In this document: positions 23,474-35,661 of the stretch, in pieces
Layout of the letters: the number at the start of each line of letters is the position of its first letter
How positions within the stretch are numbered: position 1 is the first letter of the stretch
Source: Bilabrum cf. latius
Taxonomy: Eukaryota; Bigyra: Bicosoecida; Bigyra; Bicosoecida
Length of the DNA stretch: 64,000 nucleotides
Direction: 5' to 3'
NCBI GenBank assembly: GCA_965178125.1
Contig: OZ237753.1
Coordinates: forward strand, 806,001-870,000
Notes under the pieces: model-generated
Databases searched by the model: none
What the model was told of the DNA's origin: nothing
What the model saw: only the letters and a program-made list of their open reading frames with translations
Translations under genes and position numbers: made by a program

Positions 23474-26038
23474 ATGCAGAGTATTGAATTTTTGATTGCT
23501 TACTAGCAACAGCTCCGCGAGTCCGGGGATGTAGCGGCTATTGATGCAATAGTGGTGGAGGCGAGCCAGCTGGCCGATTCAGTAGCCCGCGTTTTTGAAA
23601 CGAGTATTGCCCAACAGTGGGACACTGGAGCGCTTGATGATCTCTATGTGCGTGTTTCTCAGTGGAGTCGTCGTGGCGATGCCTACGCGGGCCACGCAAA
23701 GCAGGCGGCTGAGAGCGAAGGAGGCATAGACACAGCCCCAGGCCTCGCAATTGCGGCAGCAGTGTCACTCTAGGTCTCTGATCGATTGTCAACGTTGGTG
23801 AATGATTTCTTACGGCGTAATCCACGCGATTTGTGGAGGATGGTTCACCCAGTCTCCGATGCCATGGGCCGCTTAGCACGCGTTGCGGCATCGTGCTGGA
23901 CCAATAAGGAGATGCATTCCCACAGTGCAATACTAGCCGAACATGCCTAGTCAAAAGGCATATCATGTTTTGTGTTGAAAGACTGGGGTTGGCTTCTTTG
24001 CACTAGCCGCCCCCGCACCTCCAAGCTATCGATTTCGGACTGCCTGAGCACTTGCTGCTTTCGACTGGTAGATGCAGCCCACGGGCTGCGGCGCAAGCGG
24101 GACGAGCACGCAGAGCCTGACGATACTGAAGCATAGCTAGCCATCCAGCATAGCGCAGCCTGCATGGCCCGTGCCGTGGTGCTGTGGAGTATCGCAGCCT
24201 CCCACGGATTCCATCCCTCCCGAGGAGTGCCTTGGCAGGACTTGCTTCCGAATGCATCCACACAGCGCGATGCGCATGGACGCACAAAGCAAGCAAGGTA
24301 CACGAGTGCATTTGTCAGAGCTTTGGCCCCGCTGCGGACCGTGCAGCGGGTACTACTGCTCGCTGAATCTCTGTTTCGGGAGCAGCTGCTCGTGGGCGAG
24401 CATGCGGCCCACGCAGGCCGGTTGCAACCTCAGGCATGGGCTGTGGCCCAAGGTGGTCTGCTATGGTTGCGGAGGATCATACGAGGGGGGGATGGCGCGG
24501 GCGGGAGCGGTTCCGCTGGCAGTGCTGGTCTGCTGTAGGTGGACTGGGACAACCTGCCGGGGGCTGTGGCGGAGCAAGTGAAGGGGCTGTGCGAGGAGGA
24601 TGAGGACGAGGACGAGGAGCGTATAGATCGAGATGGTGAAGCTCAAAGTAGGGCAGGTGCTTCTGCGGCGATGTCGCGCATATCCCTGCCACTCGATCTA
24701 GCTGCCGAGGCGGGTCCCAGCAGTAGTGCTAGTTTGGGTGTACCGGCGGTGCCTGGTGCATCAGGGACTGCCCAGCGAACTACATCAGCAGAATAGCCAT
24801 CTGCTAGACCAAGCAAGGCAATGGCCGACGATGGTGGAGAGGTGGTGGATGCTGGTGACGATGACGATGCTACAGACTACGGGTCAGGCATGGAGGACGG
24901 GGAGAAAGTGGAGAATGCTGCCATGCCCAGCCCGCACGAGCCAGCCTAGTCTATGGCTCCGTCGTCTGCTCCATCGGAAGGAATCGGCGCGGCCTAGGTC
25001 GACTCGGGTGCAGCTCCGGGGCGTGGCGGGCCGCAGGCAGGGGACGAGGAGGCGGCGCTCGGCACCAAACGAACCCGCAGCAGCACCCGACCCACTGCTG
25101 CCATGCAGGCAGAATCTATCGCGATGAGCCTCGGGCTGTCCCAGGCCGAGCTGCAGGGGGCCAGGGAACAATCCATGGCCATGCGGGAGGCCATGCGGGA
25201 GGGTGAGTTGGAGGGTGAGTTGGATGATCTGAAGGACGAAGGCAGCTACGGCGATGGTGAAGATCTCGATGGGTCTGGTGATGGCATCAGCAAGGGCGGT
25301 GACGGCTCCATGGCTGGTGGAACGGGTGGAAGAACAGCGACGGGCGATCAGTCTGAGGCACAATGGCAGCACGCTAGTAGGGGTGTGCCTGTGCTGGGCG
25401 CGGTGCTGTGGCGGTGCTGTTGTTGGCTGCTCGCTGATGCTGAGCGGGTGCTGGCAGTTGAGCCTGCCGACGGGTCCGAAACCACCCATGGATCACGTGA
25501 GGGTGAGAGTGAGGGCGAGGGCCAGCAACCCATGGTGGAAGAGAAGTAGGGTGGTCGAGTGGCTGCAAGCAGCGGCGCTGGTGATGACAGCAGCAGCAGT
25601 AATAGCAGTAGCAGTAAGGTGAATGATGCATAGGCAGCATCAGGCAAAAGCCGCCGCAGTGCGATGCAGCGAGGAGCGCTGTTCCTTGCGGTCTCCGTGG
25701 GTGCCTCTTTGTTGCGGTTTGCCATGCAAAGCGACGCCAAAGTGAAGAAGCGGGTGCCCTCTAGCCGCAGGATATCTATGTCAGCACATGCGGCTGGAAC
25801 TGGGACTGGCGCTGCCGCAGGCGAGGCAGGTTCCAGCCATGCAGCAGTAGAACGGCTTTGGTGGAGCATGGCAGTTCCGAGGTGGGCAATGTGTGTGGGG
25901 CCCGTGCCTCCACGGCCCGTTTGGCGTTCGGCTCATGGGCGTGATGCCGGGCAACCGACTGATCAGCAGAGGGACAGGGGTGCCGAACTGGTGGCTGAGC
26001 TGCGGGCTGCGATGGAGGCATGGGTGCGTGAGCACTGA
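23474..26038 (+). CDS. Unrecognised protein with TAG-rich frame
   Basis: From ATG 23474 to TGA 26036-26038, 854 residues, with ten TAG codons read as Gln (23504, 23771, 23948, 24134, 24536, 24794, 24947, 24995, 25547, 25631). No TAA or TGA interrupts this 2.5-kb frame. The N-terminus is helical (MQSIEFLIAYQQQLRESGD, SQLADSVARVFETSIAQQWD), and residues about 60-330 look like an alpha-helical repeat fold. An acidic Asp/Glu patch follows (EEDEDEDEER), then a helix like a ubiquitin-interacting motif (SIAMSLGLSQAELQGAREQS) near 550. Near 650 and 730 there are hydrophobic stretches (GAVLWRCCCWLLAD, ALFLAVSVGASLLRFAM). I cannot name a family. An alternative reading uses an intron ending TTACTAG at 23506. 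Confidence 0.6.
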
Positions 26039-26213
26039 TCCAGTGGATGGCATGACGATGAAAGATCCTGGATACAGACGAGACTTGGGTATTTTTCCTG
26101 TAGCAACATCCCCGATAGACACACAGTCTTGTCAGTCTCGTGCCCAGCTATCTAGGCGGACGACCTTGCCGACAACCAATGCAGAATGGAGTGGTAGGCG
26201 CGACCCAGGCTGG

Positions 26214-28019
26214 TCACTCGTTGACCTACGCCCGAGGAACGAGGGCGTCGCTGCGATCCCCGGTGCACGGCGGTGGACAAAGCCCATATGCCACACAGTA
26301 CGCGTCGGCTAGCAGCATGGACGCGAGCGTGTCCAGCGCCCATGTCACGAGCCCGACCGTCACGTCGCCCGCCTCAAAGACCGACCCGACGATGTCGCAC
26401 ACCCACATCGCCGGTGGAATTGCCTGGCACATCTCCATCAGCCGCAGCGCCACTTCAGCTGCTTCGACCTCGCCCGCGTACAGCTTCGCCTTGATGCTCT
26501 CGAACTTGTCCAGCAGCGCCAGTGCACCCCTGCACGTGTCGCACCAGCCGTAGCTGGCCCTCAGCACGAGGTCGCCTGGAGGTGGCGGAATGCCCAGCAG
26601 CGTTGCATTATCACAAGGCATGCTGCATCCTCCCGACGGAGACCTGCACAGGTACGGCAGGCAATCGGCGCAGTGGGGGGCGGCGGCACCTGGGTCAGCG
26701 CACCGGTAGCACTGGGTAGACGGGAACGTGCTGCCGTTCACGGATCCGCCGCAAGAGAAGCACTGGGGTGGACAGAGCTGGTCGCACTGCGGGAAGTTGG
26801 TAAAGCCGGGGGCACACGTAGTCATGCATTGTGTCCTGTTTGTTGGGTGGCAATCCCCGCAGTTGGGCGCGCACCTCTCCGTGCAGCCAGACGCGGTGTT
26901 GGTGTACCCCGGCTTGCAGAGGGTGCAGTTCCCCGGGGTGACGACGGGGGTAGTTCGCGGAGTGTCCCGTGTGTCACTTGCCGCAGCGTCTATCTGAATC
27001 TCGAAGTGGCTGGATTTCCCCACTTGGTTCTGTGCCTGGGCTGACCCAGCCAAGCACCTGCAGTTGCCCTGGCATCCCTCTGGGGGACAGGCCGGCTCGC
27101 CCGCCACTGCCGCCTGGCAGATGCCCTGGGGCCCGCACCAGGTGAAATTTTGCAGAGTGCAGTCTTCACACGACGAAACGTCCTGAAACAAGATCGGGTT
27201 GATGCAGCCGCAGTCTGCCGAGAGCACCCCGAGGTCCAGACTGCCAGGGCAAGTTGTTCCATTGACCGGGCGGCCCACGTCCGGGGAGTAGAAGCACTTG
27301 CCCGTAGATGGGCACCATGCATTACCGCCGCAGTTGCTTGTGCACGAGTCGCAAGTTGTTAAGTCCTCGAAGGGATTCGTGCAATCGCACTACCCGTGAT
27401 CCGTGGTCCATGCGCCCTTGGTTCCAAGCTCTGGACAGCTAGTGTTGTACGGTTGCGATGCGTTGCCAGCAAAGCACTGGTTCTTAGATGGGCACCATCC
27501 GTTGGAGTTGCAGTTGTTGGTACAGCTATCACACGTTGTAAAGCTCTCAGTTGGCTTCAAACAGCCGCAGTCTGAGCTCGACGTCGTCCAGACTCCCTCA
27601 GTTCCACTTGCTGGGCAAGATCCGTTGAACGGCGCTCCATTTGGCCCGTAGTAGCACTTTTTCTCGCTGGGACACCATCCCAATCCGTCACAGCTGCCAC
27701 CTATGCAAGAGCTGCATGTATCGAAGCTGGTCGCTGGGTTTATGCAGTCGCAGCTTCCGTCTGATGAGGTCACTGGCGGCCCGTGGTTCTGGTCCGTCTC
27801 GCAGTACGCTGTATTGTCTTGACACTTGCCAAGCGATGGACACCACTGGCAGTTGCCACCGCCTTGCTACGTGCATGAAGAGCAGCTCGAGAGCCCACCG
27901 CACTCGTCGTCCGGTTTGGACGCCCGGAGATTGATCTAGTTCGTGTTTGCCTACCAGTGGTCCGTTTGAGCAACTGTACAGCATACAGTCGATGCAAGCA
28001 AAGCAAGCATCCGATACAT
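26214..28019 (-). CDS. Secreted Cys-rich protein with saposin-like domain
   Basis: Single exon, ATG 28019-28017 to TGA 26214-26216, 601 residues, TAG as Gln at 27951, 27936, 27867, 27390 and 26226. It starts with a signal peptide (MYRMLALLASTVCCTVAQ). Then come four related Cys repeats of about 50-60 residues, each with C-x2-C..W-C-P-S-x3-K-C (for example CDSCTNNCNSNGWCPSKNQC), a pattern like PSI or plexin-type modules. A second Cys-rich part has CTLCKPGYTN and CTERCAPNCGDC spacing like furin/EGF-type repeats. The C-terminal part (residues about 480-590) has WCDTCRGALALLDKF..MCQAIPPAMWVC..YCVAYGLC, the six-Cys saposin B layout. Sequons are frequent. The likely location is secreted, lysosomal or vacuolar, with lipid or membrane interaction inferred from the saposin fold. 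Confidence 0.82.
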
Positions 28020-28164
28020 TGTGAACGAATGGATTTGCGAAATATAGCAGGTCGCAGGACAAGCACAGTCGCAGCCGTTCTCTGGTTCCGCCGGCGCCGC
28101 AACATCACCCCGCGTTGTGGCGCCGGCGACAGTGCACTATCCTATGCGCCCAAGGTTTGCGCCA

Positions 28165-29039
28165 TCAGTGCCATGCCTGCCTCTTCTTGGAGCCCTGCCT
28201 CCGGCCAGCAAAACCCCCCTCTGCAGCAGACAGCGCTTGCTCGTGCACCGCGCTCCTATGCCGATACTCGCGCAAAAGGTGGTCCTGGCTGTACGGCGAC
28301 ACGTAATCCCGTGCCACGTCCATGCCTCCCGATCCCACAGACCCGCCGCTGACCCGAGACGAAGACACGCCGCTGCCAAGCCCTCCTGCATCAGCCGGCC
28401 GGACACCCCTGCCTCGTCCCCTGCGCCGGGACACTGCCCCCCCACGGTGGGGGCCTCTGGACCGTGACCCGTCTTCCTCGCGACCCCGCCCCCTCCCGCG
28501 CTGCTAGCTCCTAGGCCCCCCGAAATCCAGCCCCATGGGCAGCATGCCATACCGGGCCATCAGCCGCAGCGCATCTGCGTGCGAGGCCCCAGCCGCGGCG
28601 GCCTCGTCCAGGCTACGGGCCACTGCCTCCTGCCACGAGGCGCGCGCTGCGTCCTCTCCGCCAGCTGCGGCATCCGCTGGCCGACTGACTTGCCGGTCCC
28701 CTTCACCGCCAAGGCCGTCCAGGCCTTCGATCGGGCTCAGCGAACGTTCGTCCCAGCTCGCCTCGGACCCGTCCGTTCTTCTCTCATCCCTCCCCTTCCC
28801 ACTGCCCTTGACCCTGTTTGTTTTCCTCTTCTTCTTGTTTGCTCCCAAAGTGCCCGCGCCCGCCGCCCCCTGGTTGACCCCCCGGTGCCCGAGCCTTCGC
28901 CTGGCCTCCCTCAGCGGGTCTCGCAGCGGGCTTGGCTCCACACCGCCCGGGTCAGCCCCAGCACGCGCGATGGCGGCGGCGGCGTCCTGCCGCGCCCGAC
29001 CCCGACCTAGGAACTCCGGTGCCGGCCTGGCCATGCCAT

Positions 29040-29073
<34 letters not shown>

Positions 29074-30948
29074 TCTCGACCCCACAGAGCCTTGATACGA
29101 CCCTGGCCCTGGCTTGTCGATGACGGCCCCAGGTGTCCCTGTGGCTGTGCGGCTAGGGGCGCGGCCGTAGCTGCCCCCAAGCCCCGCCCCCGCGCCAGCT
29201 GCTGCACCACCATCGACAACCTCCTCGCCCCCGCCCTCGAAATCGTCATCGTCGGACTCCGAGTCGTCGTCCTCGCTGGCGTCAGCCGCGCTTGACGCCG
29301 CGTTCAGTTGCCGCGCGTGCTGCAGCAGCCGAGCCAGCTGCTGGTTCCCACCCGCCTAGCTGTCTCTGACCCCCTTGTTGCCCATGCCTTCATTCTCACC
29401 GGCCCCAGCCGCTCCCGATGCCTGCACCTCCCGCAGGAGCCCACCAGCCATCGCGGAATTGATCCTATCGTGCTGAGTGGCCATGACTACTCCCCGTGGT
29501 GGCTTAACTTCATGCAGCCCGCCCCTGGCCCCCTCCTTTGATGTTCCCTCGGAGCTATCGGGAAACGGCTGGCCGTAGTCTCCCATAGACGCAGCCGACT
29601 CGATGCTCCTCCGCACCTCGCCTCCCCGCCCGTCCCTGTCCTCGTAGCTCGCGCCTTCACCCCCTTCACCACCCGCACCCGCACCTGCCCCGCCAGCGGC
29701 CGTCCTGCTCCTCTGCTGAGCGGCCAGCTCCCAGGGCAGCGGCGGGGAGGACGAGGACGGCAGCGCCCCTGCTTCCTGGGAGCGCCGCACCGCACTTGAG
29801 GCCGGCCTGTCCTCCCCGTGGTCCTCGGCAGGAGGGCCCGAGCCTGCGATAGGGGAGGCGTCGAGGACACCCGCACCGCCGCGGGACGCTGCCTCTCTTA
29901 GCATGCGCTGCGCGGCAGGGGACACAATGGAGCCGCGGCCCACGGGAGCGGGCTGCACGGGCACGCTGCGCCGAGTAGGGGGCTGCTGCAGGCCAGTCCT
30001 ACGGCCGCGGTGCCCCGGCGGCGGGGGCTGCATGGCCAGCGGGGATGTCGCGACTGCGAAAGGCAGAGCTGTGATGCCCACCCTCTGCACTCCTCGGAGC
30101 GTGGAGGCACCCGCAATGAGAGGATCTTCGTCACCGTCGTACAGTACACCCGCAACACCGCCGGCACCCCTTGCGATGCCAGCGGCGGGCAGAGGTACAG
30201 ATCCCCGAGCCTCATCTTCATCCTCCCCATCGCCCTCGTCCTCTTCCTGCATGCGTCGCTCGGCTGCCTTCCTCCGTGCCCACCTGCGGGTCCTGTCAGC
30301 TGCCTTGGAGGATTGGCGAGCGCCTTTCGCATTCGGGTCGGCTGGCACGCCGCTTTGCATTGCTCCGTCATGGCTTCCTGCCATCCGCTGCTGCTGCTGC
30401 TGCTGCTTGCGCCGGACTGTCTCCAAGTGCCTCTCTCTTGCTCGCTTGTGCATGCGCCGCTGCTGCTCATCCCTTAGCCCCTCTTGCTGGGCCACCTGCC
30501 TCCACCGATCCAGAGGCATCCCGTTCGTTGCTGCCGCCACGAGTTCCTTGACCTCCACCAGCACCGCACGGCAGGGACCCCGGCCGTACATGGCGTCCGT
30601 GGCGGGCGTGCCTGCCATGCGCACCAGAAGGCCCCTCAGGCCCGCCTTGAACTCCAGCGCGTACCGAGCCACCGCCTCGTCCGACACGTCCTCGTCCTTC
30701 CGACCGCTCTCCACGGGCACTGGCACCAGCCCCTGCCCCATCTCCAGTAGAGTGCCCACCCCCTGCGCCAGCATCACCATCGTGGCCTGTTCCAGTACCT
30801 GCCCAAGCCCGCGCCGGGCCTCCCTTCGCAGCGTTCTCTGGACGTGCTGCAGCGCCGCGTCGCACCGGGGGTTTCCCGTCAGTGCGAACTCGAAGGGAAC
30901 CGTGTGTTTGGCTTCCGGGCTCTCCGCCCTGGCGTACGACTCTTGCTC

Positions 30949-31001
<53 letters not shown>

Positions 31002-33169
31002 AGGCCGGCGGAGGGCTGGTTCGATTCTAGATCTGCGCTCCCGCCATTGGACTCGAGACCGGGCCACCTGCGCTATTTCCGGGGCTGGAGCGCAAGCCCT
31101 CGATCCTCCTGGCCGCTCTCTGGGCGCTGTCCGCGGCTCGGTTCACGCGGCGGATGGCAGCAGACCGCGAGAGCAGGCTCCTGTCATGCTGCTGCTGCTG
31201 CTGCTGCTGCTCGCCTGGTGGTGAGTCCTCGTCGGGCCCGTTGTTCTCCCACCCAGAGAGCAGATCGCCGTCGCCCGGCTCCGTCCTGTAACCCCCCTCT
31301 GCCCCGGCACCGCCATCGACCTCCGCGTCGAGTTCGTCCTCGTCGTCCCTGTCGTAGCCCGGCTCCAGCCGGCCGGCATTCCCAAGTCCAGGCCCCCTGG
31401 GGTTCTCCGCGAATGGATCCTCCGGCACGCTCCTCCCACCTGCCCGCTGCACCTCCCGCACGGCCTGGGCAAGCGATTTGTGACCGCTGTGCTCCTCCTC
31501 CTCGTCGGCCTCCCACGGCGTGGGCGTCTCGCCGCCCCGCCAGCCAGCGCCCCCCGAGGAGGACCCGCTCCCGCGGGACCCCGCCCCCGCCCTCAGGCGC
31601 ATGCCCCTGGCTGCATCCTCGCTGTACCCGTGCACCCGCTCCGCCGCTGCCTCTGCCCTAAGCGCCAGGTCGTCCAGCACCTGGCTCCGGGGCGGCCGCC
31701 TCTCCCTCGAGCCGGAGTGGAACGCCACCTCGTCCCCATCCCTGCCTTCGCCCGTCGCTGCGCTCGCATCATCCTCCTCATCCTGTCCGCCATCGTAGTC
31801 CTCCCCCTCCTCGTCCTCAATCTCCTCCGCGGAGTCCTCCTCGCCCGTATTCCCCGCCGCAGCCATGGCCCTGTCGAACGCCTCCCGCGCCTCCACCAGC
31901 GGCCTGCCCTCCCCCTGCTCCGCCTGCTCTTCCTCGTCCGCCCTCTCCAGCTCCATGAGCGCCTGTTCCTCCGTGGCTGCTCGCAGCGCATCTCGCTTGG
32001 AGGCCCCCCGTGAGTCGCCCCGAGTCCCGCCCTCCTCTACGGCTGCTGCTCCAGACTGCTCCTCGAGCGCGCTCGCGTTGATGCCCCGCAGTCCTGCCTC
32101 CGCTTCGGCCCGCCGACTGGCCTCTCGGCCCGCCCACCGCAGTCCCAGGCCCACCAGCCGAGGGAGATCTCCGCTCGCAAGCACAGATTCCGGTAGCCTG
32201 GACAAGGCGTGCAGTGCCGCGACAGCCGCCCGAGCGGCACCGGGCGACCTAGCCAGCAGTCGGCGCAGTGTGCCAACTGCGGGTCCGTCTGCCCCACCGC
32301 TCCCTGGTCGCTGCCCAACCTCGCCGCTACCTTTTCCTTGGTTTGCCTTGGTCTCCCCCGCCTCGCTGCCTCTCGAAGCGTGGAACTGCACCACGCCCAC
32401 ATCCTCGTGCGGCCGCCACCGGAAGCTGCTCCTGTCGTGCTCCCCACTTTCACCATTTTCCACACCGCCAACGCCACCGCCCTGGGGTGCGCTTCTACCC
32501 TCCGGACCACCGCTCCTCGCCCCCGACGCTTGCTCCCTCTCTTGTTCCCCAGGCTCGTCCCTGACGAACGAGTCGCCCTCCTGTCTGCCCCCGAGCACGT
32601 TTACCCCTTGCAGGCCGTTGGCGCGTACTGGCGACACACCTCTCGAGGGACCCACGTTCGCACTGCCGTCCATCATCATGCTAGAGTCCTGCACGAACCC
32701 AGAGGGGCTCGCTGGCAGCAGCGGGACAGCGCCCGCCCCGCTCTCGTCTGGTGTCCGGTCCGCCGAATCGCCCCCACCGCCGTTCGTCTATTGCTGCTGC
32801 TACTCCTGCGGCTGCTACTGACCATCGATTGCGCTCGCATCGGCCGAGTGCACGTAGTCTGCGAACGTGTCGGGGTCGGGGCGCGGCACCCGCCTGCTGG
32901 TTTTGGGCCGCTCCAGGCGCACCGAGCTGGGCGAGGACGACTCTGGAGAGCCGGTGCTGGGCAGCGGGCGTGTTTCCGGATTTCTTGAACTGGCACTTCG
33001 CTGCTGCTGCTGTTGCCTCTGCCGGGTCATGGACTGCTTCTGAGGCGACACGCGGGCCAGCGGGGTGGCAGCACCGTTTGCGCCCAGGGCGGCATCATCC
33101 GAGAGAGGCTGCAGCTCAGGCCGAGCCGTCCCTCTGACAGCACCACCGGCAGTGGGCACAGCCCTCGAG

Positions 33170-33200
<31 letters not shown>

Positions 33201-35661
33201 GCCCCAATTCCGGCTTCGAGTCCTTGAAGTCCCTATCTACCATGTCCTCCAGCGACCCCGCCACACCTGCCCCCAGGTCCCCCAGCAAATGCCTCACCAA
33301 CCCCTTGGCTAGCCTGCCCTTGGTGGCGGGGTCGTCCAGCCGCAGGCCGCCCTGCCCCTCACCGGCGGTGCCATCCCCGGCCTCTTCGTCCTCGGATGCC
33401 ATCTGCACCACGGGTCCAAGCACGCCGATCAGCGCCGCCAGCTTCTCTTGGGCCGCCACGGCGCGCCGCATGGCCGCCTCCCTGCCTTGGTCGCCCCCAG
33501 CACCCCCTTCTTCCGCCTCGACGGCCTCCCCCTCCATGGCCTCTGCTCCGCTGACAGCCTCTTCAAAGGCCTCCTGCAGAGCCGACAGCCTGCGGTTGGC
33601 CTCCTGCAGGGCGAGAAGCTTCTCCTCAGCATCCTATGGGGTGCCCACCGGCAGGGTATCGCCGCCTGCCTGGTCCCGGGGCTCGTCCTCAGGCTCGAAG
33701 TCGTCATCGGAATAGTCATCCGAGCCTTCTCCGCTGCCATCCTCAACGCTACCCTCGTTTTCAATTGCCCCCTCCTCTGACTCTGCGGCTGCTGCCGCCC
33801 CCTGCTGCCTCCCCTCTGCCCTGGCTCTGGCCTCGTCTTCCTGCCTTACCAGCTCCTCCCGCTTGGCCATGAGCTGCCTCAGCCGCTCCTGCTCCTCGTG
33901 CATGATACGCAGCAGAGTGGCCGTGTCCTGCCGCTCTAGGCTTGCCCTAGGCATATCATCGTCCTCGTTCTGTTCACTAGTGGCCGCCAGAGTTTCTTCC
34001 TGGGTCTCTGCCTCAGTGTTATCACCTTGTGACTCCACTGCCAGACTGCTCTGTCCCACTTGGGCTGCCGGCCCCGCACCTGCACCAGCAGAAGCGCCTT
34101 GCTCCCCAACGGACTGCTTCGCGGGTCCCGCACCGCTTGCTCCCGGCAGCAACGCCTTGGCCACTTTCTCGTCCGAGACCGGGAGAGATGGCAACTCGCC
34201 CTCGCTGGCGATCGACTCCCCACCGGCGCCCGCCATACCTTCCTCCACCGCAGGCAAAGCGCCGCCAGCGGCTGCCGCCACAGCACCTGGTTGGCCCACC
34301 CCTGCACCTCCTTCGCCTTCATCATGGCCCTGCTGGCCCTGCTGCATGTCCTCTTGCTCTGCCAGCAGCTGGGTGGCAAGCTCAGAGGCAGTGTTGATAT
34401 CCGCGCCACGCTCCACCGCCATCTCCAGGATCTCGAACCACCGCTGTTCCCTGCGCACTCCATCCAGCTCGCCCTGCAGCGTGCCCAGGGCCTGTCTCCG
34501 CATCTCACCCAGCTGCGTGTACTGCTGCTGCTCGCCCTAGCTGAACAGCTCCGAAATCGTAAGCACTGGGGGCGCGCCGGACCCGTCCTCGTCGCCTCTC
34601 TCACCTGTCTTGGCCTCCTCCTCCCCATCCTCCTCCTCATCGCCCTCCTCCTCCCCATGCTAATCGCCCGATCCACCACGGGCAGCGGCACTCCCCCCGT
34701 CCTCCTCGCCCTTCCCCTCCTCCACACCACCCGCAGCGGACTGCTGCCCCGCGGCCCGGGCCCGCTCCCCAGCGGCCTCCAGCATCCCCTCCATCAGCTG
34801 CTCGCAGTCCCGTCGCGCCGACTCCAGACGGTCCATCCGCTCCACGCGCTCCCTCAACCGCTGTGCCTTGAGCTGTTTCACCGCGGCGATGCGGCTCTGC
34901 CGGGCGCTTGCTGCCTGCAGCGCCCCGTGCTCGCCACTATCATCCTCCTCGCCCTCGCCTGTTCCCTGCTCCTGCTCCTAGTGCTGAGCGGGGGCACTCC
35001 CTCCACGGGCCCCTCGCCCCTGTCCCTGCCCCTGCCCCTGCCCCTGCCCCTGTCTGGCTCTGTTCTCCAGCTCGGCCTGCTTGGCCCTCGTCTCCAGCAG
35101 CTGCCTCTTGAAGTGCAGGAACTGGCGCAGGGTCTCGCGGGTCTCAGGGGGGATACCCAGGCGGTCTGCGTTCTCCAGCATGAAGGTAGCCTCCTCGATG
35201 GAAGGCCCGGTGTCCTCGCCAGTGGCGTCATCAGTGTCATCCATGTCCTCAGGAGGCAGGCTGCCGCCGCGGGTATCGGCGGCGGCACCAGCTCCTGCAG
35301 TTCCTGACGGGAATGCCACACCAACCTGCAGCCCGTCGCTCTATCCCACGGACTGATCGTCGGTTGGCGTTGGCCTCACTGTTGCACCCTGTTCTGTCGG
35401 CCGATCCGGTCCGTCCGTAAGGAGGTCAAGTAGCGTTTCGATCGCTTCGTCCGATAAAGGCTATTCCTGATCATCCGCAGGAGCTGCGCCCGCATCAGCC
35501 TATTGAGAGCTTGATCCAAGCACAGAGGGGTCTTTCAAGAGCTATCGAACCAGGGAGCGGCCGTTGGGACGTTGAGCAAGGGCCGCGATCTCTGGCATCA
35601 TGGCTCGCATCCTAGCCGCCGCAGCGCTCCGATCCCCTGAATCTGTGCCAGTAGAATTCAT
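28165..35661 (-). CDS. Giant low-complexity protein, 2,498 residues
   Basis: One uninterrupted frame from ATG 35661-35659 to TGA 28165-28167, 2,498 residues, with 15 TAG codons read as Gln, three of them inside a polyglutamine tract. The N-terminus is ordered-looking (MRAMMPEIAALAQRPNGRS, LVRQLLKDPSVLG, LSDEAIETLLDLLTDG), resembling helical STI1-like segments of ubiquilin-type proteins, though I do not claim that. A helical block (PETRETLRQFLHFKRQLLET) lies near residue 150, and another (AALQHVQRTLRREARRGLGQ) near 1,600. The rest is acidic, Ser/Gly/Ala/Gln-rich and disordered, with dipeptide runs Gly-Gln, Gln-Ala and Arg-Asp encoded by hexanucleotide repeats. Function unknown. Read with the standard code, the gene falls into at least ten fragments. 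Confidence 0.72.
29041..29074 (-). repeat. Hexanucleotide repeat encoding (Arg-Asp)n
   Basis: Tandem TCCCTG units on the plus strand encode about six Arg-Asp dipeptides in the giant low-complexity protein. Confidence 0.9.
30950..31000 (-). repeat. Hexanucleotide repeat encoding (Gln-Ala)n
   Basis: About nine tandem CCTGTG units on the plus strand read as alternating CAG and GCA codons on the minus strand. An in-frame TAG (31000-31002) directly flanks the tract, as if a CAG unit had mutated to TAG without harm. Confidence 0.88.
32785..32817 (-). repeat. Polyglutamine tract containing three TAG codons
   Basis: On the minus strand the codons run CAG TAG CAG CCG CAG GAG TAG and then CAG CAG CAA TAG. 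Three TAGs (32815, 32800, 32788) sit among CAG and CAA codons, which is strong internal evidence that TAG is read as Gln. Confidence 0.9.
35020..35053 (-). repeat. Hexanucleotide repeat encoding (Gly-Gln)n
   Basis: Tandem CCCCTG units on the plus strand encode about five Gly-Gln dipeptides near residue 200 of the giant protein. Confidence 0.85.

Noticed and set aside
31010-31035. tRNA B-box-like GGTTCGATTC
   Set aside because: It lies inside coding sequence, the flanks cannot form a T-stem, and no A-box or acceptor stem is found. No tRNA with CUA anticodon was seen in the window.
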